Shown: piece by piece, positions 58,401 through 64,000 of the stretch | Layout of the letters: each line of letters starts with the position of its first letter | Numbering within the stretch: position 1 is the stretch's first letter | Assembly (NCBI RefSeq): GCF_040054535.1 | Contig: NC_090780.1 | Coordinates: 15,673,001-15,737,000, forward strand | Origin: Antennarius striatus | Lineage: Eukaryota; Chordata; Actinopteri; Lophiiformes; Antennariidae | DNA length: 64,000 nucleotides | Direction: 5' to 3' | Program-made: the position numbers and the translations under genes | The notes under the pieces: model-generated | Databases searched by the model: none | Seen by the model: the letters and a program-made list of their open reading frames with translations, nothing else | What the model was told of the DNA's origin: nothing

Positions 58401-61400
58401 AGAACATGCAAACTCTGCAGAGAGCGGGACGGGAACCCGAAACCACCTTGCTGTGCAGCGACAGCGCTACCACTGCGCCACCGTGGAACACCCAAAAGAA
58501 TTCTGATAAAAATAAAATCCCAACAGCCTAAGTAACTGTGTGCCACTACCTTGTCCTGATCCTCATTTGTCTGCATTATGTTCATTCCTCTATCCCGCCG
58601 TGATGAAGACGTCTCTGATGAAAATGGTGTTTGGTATGGTGTGCCAACATTGGCTGGTAAAGCAGATCTCTCCTGAAAAAGCTCCTAAAAAGACAATAAC
58701 ATTTTTTCCATTGTGGCAGACCTCCCAACAATCAGAAAAAACAAGTTCCTGTTGTTGGATTATTAGATATTATCAGTGCTACACATTCAGTTTAGAGGCT
58801 TCATTGTGGCAAAAGTTCACAGAAGTAGCACAAGAACTGTAACGCTCACCGCAGCTTGGGACAAAGGCTCTAAAAGTTTTTCAGTAGATTCTAAGTTTTC
58901 CTGCAAATACAGAAATAAGCACACATTAAAAAAAAGTTTCATGAGAAAACAAAAGATATACTGGTCTACTGCCAGCACTTACTTGGATGTCTGAGGTATG
59001 GAGTTGTGTTGGAGCCCTCTTGGGAGGGTCATTGGTATCATTTTTATCATCTAAATTAATCTCTACAATATCATCAATATCTTCTGCACTCAATTTCTCT
59101 GCAGATTTTCTGACAGCGATAGAAGAAATAGCCTCCCTGTCCATTTCAAGCATTGGGCTCTGCATGCCGGCCTCCTTCAGTAACTCCATGGTATCATCCT
59201 TATTATCCACATCTGATAGCTGCTTCTCCCCACACACTATAAATGTTTCCCCTGGGTTTGGTGTGGCCTGTAAAGGAATGTCTAACAATTCATTGGTTGC
59301 CCTCCTCTCGTCCTCTCCTCCACTGCCACCACCTGATACGGACTTCAAGGGAGGCTTTGGGGGGGACGGTGCTGGAGAGAAATCTGGTTTCCCACCTCCC
59401 TTTCCGTCTTTGTCCACACTGTGACTCACAGGTTCATTACCTCCTCTATGGTGTACCACAGCTAACTGGGGACCTTGCACCTGTCGTCTCATCACCGGGT
59501 CTTCATCTCGCTGCAGCTCTATATCAATGTTGCTGACAGTTGCCAGAGATGAGACACTGGCTTTGAGAGCATCAGGTGAAACGAATTTGGATGGTGAAGG
59601 TTTTTGAGCCAGATTGCTGTCATTGGCTCCATTTTGAACTTCATGTTTTTGTGATACTTCTTCTTTCTGAGCAAAAACAAAACACAAAACCATGGTAACA
59701 TGACTCATTCCTTGTCTGACATCAGATTTATAAAAATCTTGAGTTCACATTTTTAACTGTTTCAGCACTGGAGCCATCCATCAGACTCTTGTTAAATCTA
59801 ATGACAGTGATACAATGGAAAATCTGCACATACATTTATTGTATATTGAAAATACAGTTGTGATGACAATGATGAGTGAAACATAAATTACCTGTCTTTC
59901 AGTATTAGCAATAAGAATAATGAGAAAATCATAGCATACATGTGAGGAAGTGACACCACAACGATTCAGTACGAAGTAATAACTATCCTTGTTTCCTGTG
60001 AGAATATTGCGAGTGTGTTAAACCAGCCTTGATATTCCAGCGTCACTCACCCTTTTCACTCTGGCTAGAGCTTGAACTCTCTCAGGTTTTGGCTGAGCCG
60101 ACGCCACAGATGATACAATGTTGGCCACACAATTACCGCTCCCACCCACTGCTTTCATTCGTGACTTGGCAGTTATTCTGGAAGTTAAAAAAATGTTTAA
60201 AAATGTTTAGCATTTTACTTATTGCCAGCAGATAACTGCAGCAGAACAGCAACAAACACAACAGTAACAGAAATGAATATTTAACTGTTAATGAAGGTTC
60301 CAATGTGAACACAGACAGACAGCAAAATACAAACTGGATATAATTCAAAACATCTGGAAAAACAAGCATAGAGCTCCATACTCTTTCGAGGCCTCAAGGA
60401 ACATTGCAATTTGTCGTTTGATGTAGGGCTGCCGGAGGATAAGTTTGACATCAGGCCGGTCTTCAGGTCTCTTACACAGCATGCTCTTGATTATGTCTCC
60501 AAGCTGAGGATCATACCTGCTGGGCATCTGTGGAAGCTGATAGGAAAGAATAGAATCATGAAGTAAATATGGCTCCAGATGATTGGATGCTATTATACTA
60601 TATTAACTACAAGACAATCAACTTATCACATCCCGCTTCAAAGCGGTGATGTATTGTAATTGTCAGTGTACGTGTGTCCACCAAACATCTTCACAACCGT
60701 TACAGATAGAAAGATGGAACAAAAATCCCATTACTCGGGCGGAAAAGGGGATGAAAATGAGATGACGACCTTGAAGAAAGTAGGTCATGGTCAAATTTCA
60801 ACTTTTGTACACTCAGGAACTGGATAAGATAGAAAGACGAGGGAGAAGGCCAGTGTAATACCGTAGCTCAAAGCTAGTGCTTTGATCTACCTATGCACTA
60901 GCCTTGATCTATGGTCTTACTCACACTGGCCTTCTCCATATGCACTAGTCTATGCACTAGTCAGGTACTATTTTCAGAGTACCCTGACCTACCCTGAAAG
61001 TAGGTCAGAGTAAGTCGCAAGATGTTTCAGTCTCTGACTGCCTTGGTTCTAGTTTCCTTTTGAAGCTCATTATAGTTGATTAATAAGGCCACATCTGTTT
61101 CATCAGTGGTTACAAGAGAAAGGACAAGACTATTCACATCTTTCATTTGTTCAGGGCGTTAAGAAAAATGTAACAAATATAAGAACTCCTTGAGACTCAG
61201 AACCTTCATGAACCGTTCCAATTTTGCTCGATAGAATATCGAAGGCATTCTTTGTAAAAAAAAGATGACACCTACCTTTCCTTCTACAATACGGTACACC
61301 AGTGAGTTCATGTCCTTGGCATTGAAGGCATGTTTCAGTGTGGACATTTCATACACACAGCAACCTAATGCCCACACATCAGACTTGGAAAACAATAACA

Positions 61401-62768
61401 AAAAACATTTATTAGTTAAGCAGGTTTCTCAACCGCTACCAAACATAGTAAGACTGCACAAAGTAAAATTAGGACCACATTACCTTGTGGTTATAGGGTT
61501 TATTAGAGAAAAGCTCTGGGCTCATGTAGTAAGGGGTTCCTATGAGTGTGCTGGCCATGTCGTTCCGGCTCTCCAACACACGTGCAATGCCAAGATCGCC
61601 AACTTTGATGATGTTCTTCTTTGTCAGGAAGATGTTCTGAGTTTTTAAGTCCCGGTGAAGAATGTTCCTTTCATGCAGGTACTGCAAAGCAACATCAGTG
61701 GCTTCAAACATATTCTATTCATATAACCAATTTAAAGCATATCTGCCCCTCACTTATCACACATACAGTACCTGGAGTGCCATTGCTATCTGGACAAACC
61801 ACTCCACAACTTGTTTCTCAGGTAAGAGTTCACCCTTTTGCTGCTTGAGTCGATGATAAAGGTCACCCCCCTCACAGAAACCCATTACAATGTACAGCTG
61901 GCAGTCATCTCCTTCCCAGGATTCCCTGTATGTCACAATGTTCGGATGTCTCAGCTGAGATAGAAGCTGTGCCTCTTGTTCAGCAGAACGCCGTTCTCTC
62001 TTGGAGGAGGTGATCAAATTCAGCTTCTTAATAACATACTGAAAAAGAATAAAAAAGAGGAATAAAAAATTACTCTTCCTGAAATTGTGATTAACCAAAA
62101 TAATATATCTATATTTGTGACCAACAGAAGATTCAGAAAACTGAAGCATATGAACTACCAAAGCGAAGTGCTGAGTGTTTTGGTTGGAAACAGTCAAAAA
62201 ACACTAAAGTAGGAGATCTGTGTCTAAAATTGTGCTTAGTGCGAGAATTAAAGTGAAGATGATGTTTACCAACTATGATCACCTGACGATAGTTTAAGGT
62301 AAAAAAAAAAATATTCTAGAGTCCCTCCAGTCTCAAATACTCAATGACCCCTTGATGGGCCCCTACAAGTAACAAACATATTGTTCCAAGCTTTATGTCG
62401 TAATTAACACCAAAATAGCAAAGACATTACTTTGTAACTCGCGTTTTTATTTCGTAATGTTTTCTAGCGAAATTCTTGTGTTTACATTATTAGGTTGAGT
62501 TAATAAAACTCAGCAGACTCTAAAAGAGGGCAGACATACGGAGGTCTTAGCCGACTTTAGCTAAGTTTAAGCTAGATGAAATCTTAGTCTCTGGAACAGC
62601 AAGGCGACTGCTTAAACAAAAACGTTCCTCATTTCAATTAATGCAGGCTGTCGTTATTTATACATACATTTAACCGCTCACCTGCTTTTGGTCTGTTTTG
62701 TGCTTAACCAAGTTCACTTCTCCATAGCTGCCTTTCCCAACGACCCTGATGAAAATGTAATTACTCAT
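55466..62768 (-). CDS. nek4: NIMA-related serine/threonine kinase 4, with transposon-derived C-terminus
   Basis: Kinase linked to cilia, microtubules and DNA-damage responses; 899 codons (human 841). Exons: 62768-62682, 62038-61772, 61681-61484, 61383-61276, 60536-60382, 60177-60051, 59666-58983, 58900-58850, 58684-58550, 58109-57945, 57828-57771, 57524-57412, 57301-57213, 57081-56864, 56782-56649, 55576-55466; all in phase. Glycine loop GKGSYGEV (11-18), lysine in YVIKK (K33), HRDLKTQN (127-134), DLG instead of DFG (147-149, a NEK trait), [10 protein letters not shown] long acidic, Ser/Pro-rich tail includes an Arg/Lys-rich KRRKQTRR-type stretch. The conserved NEK4 end [29 protein letters not shown] then runs into a hAT element for QWSPN and stop. 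One weak donor (G/GTCAGC, exon 11). SINE and Helitron-like insertions in introns. Confidence 0.93.
58147..58493 (-). mobile_element. tRNA-derived SINE, family I, in nek4 intron 9
   Basis: Minus-strand, near full length. Head at the right (complement of GCTACCACTGCGCCACCGTG at 58467-58486), body ACCCGGAGAGAACCCACGC, and tail at the left with GGCGTGAGGCGGGGG and TTCATTCATTCATC. Open frames crossing it are accidental. Confidence 0.85.
60631..61052 (+). mobile_element. Helitron-like non-autonomous element, copy 2 (nek4 intron 4)
   Basis: Begins A/TCCCGCTTCAAAGCGG and ends CAGTCTCTGACTG, 12 bases, then CTAG/T, fitting 5'-TC, a 3' hairpin, CTRR-3' and A/T insertion. It is collinear with the gnl3-intron copy but carries an extra inverted patch near 60920 (CACTGGCCTTCTCC against GGAGAAGGCCAGTG) and repeats of ATGCACTAG. 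Confidence 0.6.
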
Positions 62769-63370
62769 TTTTCTGCAAAGTGCTTCACATAAACCCTGAA
62801 ACTTTACACGACATTCCGAACAAGATTATCATTTTTATGTCCTCGTTTATTCCAGCTGTATGAGCGAGACAATCTAATGAATCTGTCGACAAAAACTTTG
62901 CATTGGTTTAGTGCAAAGGATGAGATTTACAAACGCAGGAAATTAGAAGAGCTCGGCAGTTTTCGTCACTAGGCAACTGACTGCACAGGACCAACGACGT
63001 AAAGAGTGTCCGACTGGACCAAAACTATCTCTCCGTTTATGAGAGAGCGCCACCCTGCGTTTATATGTAAGCACTGCAGCCTGACGCAGTTCGAACACCA
63101 ACTAAGAAGAATTACTACATGTCCTTCTTTTACATAAAATATTATGTCATTAACTTCATAGAATAAAAAAAAAATCAAATCCATTTCTAGCAGTTCTAAC
63201 AACCATTTCATTTTGCATCGTGTAAAAAAGCCACTTTAAAAACAAATCAGGTCATGAAAAAAAAGTTGTCCGCCATGGATAAGTTTAAATTAAAAGACAG
63301 CATTTAATCACCATTGATATTAAGCAACCATGGATACAATTGTGTATATTTAATACAAAATATATATTCT
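62769..63370. other. nek4 5' UTR/promoter and upstream DNA
   Basis: The ATG context on the minus strand is AGAAAAATGAG. No TATA box; I do not recognise a specific regulatory block. Confidence 0.4.
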
Positions 63371-63445
63371 AATAACATCCATCCATCCATCTATTCATCC
63401 ATCCACCTTCAGCCGCTTATCCGGAGCGGGGTCGTGGAGGCAACA
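63371..63445 (-). repeat. Degenerate SINE-like tail repeat
   Basis: CATCCATCCATCCATC and TTCAGCCGCTTATCCGGAGC then GGGGTCGTGGAGGC, the inverse of the GGATAAGCGG...GGATGGATGG tail of a common fish repeat. Confidence 0.65.
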
Positions 63446-63716
63446 ATTTCAGAAGAGATGCTCATACTTTCCATAAACTCCGCTTAAGGCTGTGCATTTC
63501 TGTCATGCCCGAATAAAGGTTAAGTATCTCATCATAACGTGAAATATTTTTTTGATACAATGGATTGTCATGTTATTACAAAATATTAAGGGCCACATGA
63601 AGGTATTTTCATATTTTGAGACAAACAAACTGATCATGTTACTTTATTTACTCAAAGTAAATCTTAAAATAGCATTTTAAAATTAAAAGTTTCACGCTAA
63701 GGCAATTATATTGCTT

Positions 63717-63752
63717 CATTCATTCGTTCGTTCGTTCGTTCGTTCGTTTATT
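63717..63752. repeat. (TTCG)n/(TTCA)n microsatellite
   Basis: Six to seven TTCG units with flanking TTCA units; the sequence to 64000 shows nothing else I can name. Confidence 0.9.
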
Positions 63753-64000
63753 CATTCTTCAGGTGTATAATTCCAGTGGATACTGGAGTCTTAGTTTCAT
63801 CTCCCCTTATCGGGGTGATGCTACCCACCCATTACATATTAGATCAAGACCACACTTCGTTGGGTAACAGCGTGATCAAGCCAGAGTAATGCGTGGGCTA
63901 TGTTCCTGCCAATTTATCGTGTTTTTAATTCGTCGTCACAAATTAATTCAGTGGTAATTAAAGCAGGAAACGTGACAAATAACATGCCACTACTGTATTT

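Noticed and set aside
58199-58585. 128-codon minus frame joining nek4 exon 9 to a SINE
   Set aside because: It reads through the GTAGTG donor into the intronic SINE; the exon-only model is in phase with exon 10.
58987-59536. Plus-strand frames of 145 and 97 codons
   Set aside because: Antisense shadows of the large nek4 exon 7.

Overview
The window is vertebrate nuclear DNA, almost certainly from a teleost fish, and probably a percomorph. It has intron-split genes with GT-AG junctions, long dinucleotide and tetranucleotide microsatellites, and many fish-type dispersed repeats: RTE-clade LINE pieces, tRNA-derived SINEs, Tc1, hAT, Harbinger and other DNA elements. There are no operons, Shine-Dalgarno sites or CRISPR arrays. 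Exon structures were built by hand from reading frame, splice sites and family knowledge; no alignment or database search was run.

Layout. At 886-1226 (minus) is the first coding exon of an adenosine A1-type receptor; the rest of that gene lies off the left edge. From 1.3 to 31 kb I find no host gene, only repeats and unique-looking DNA. A two-exon C2H2 zinc-finger gene (minus) occupies 31080-34262. The gene-dense right half carries gnl3/nucleostemin (+, 15 exons, 37067-44047), glt8d1 (-, 9 exons, 45435-47952), spcs1 (+, 4 exons, 48644-49728) and nek4 (-, 16 exons, 55466-62768). These four reproduce the order and orientation of GNL3-GLT8D1-SPCS1-NEK4 on human 3p21.1, an ancient vertebrate microsynteny block. 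glt8d1 and spcs1 are divergent and share a short promoter region with CRE and ETS motifs.

Roles. The four syntenic genes do not form a pathway: nucleolar GTPase, type II membrane glycosyltransferase, signal peptidase subunit and NIMA-like kinase. Their linkage is inherited.

Most notable structures. (1) A ~4 kb DNA element at 50020-53975 between spcs1 and nek4, with degenerate inverted ends, contains convergent remnants of a retroviral-integrase-like (rve) transposase gene and a HECT-like ubiquitin-ligase gene. (2) A 698-bp hAT remnant sits in the last coding codons of nek4 and replaces its native C-terminus. (3) A PIF/Harbinger element in a gnl3 intron has 19-bp terminal inverted repeats, a CAG target duplication and remnants of both the Myb-like and transposase ORFs. 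(4) Two copies of a Helitron-like element lie in introns of gnl3 and nek4. (5) There is a three-layer nest of SINE inside MITE inside RTE LINE at 3.4-5.5 kb.
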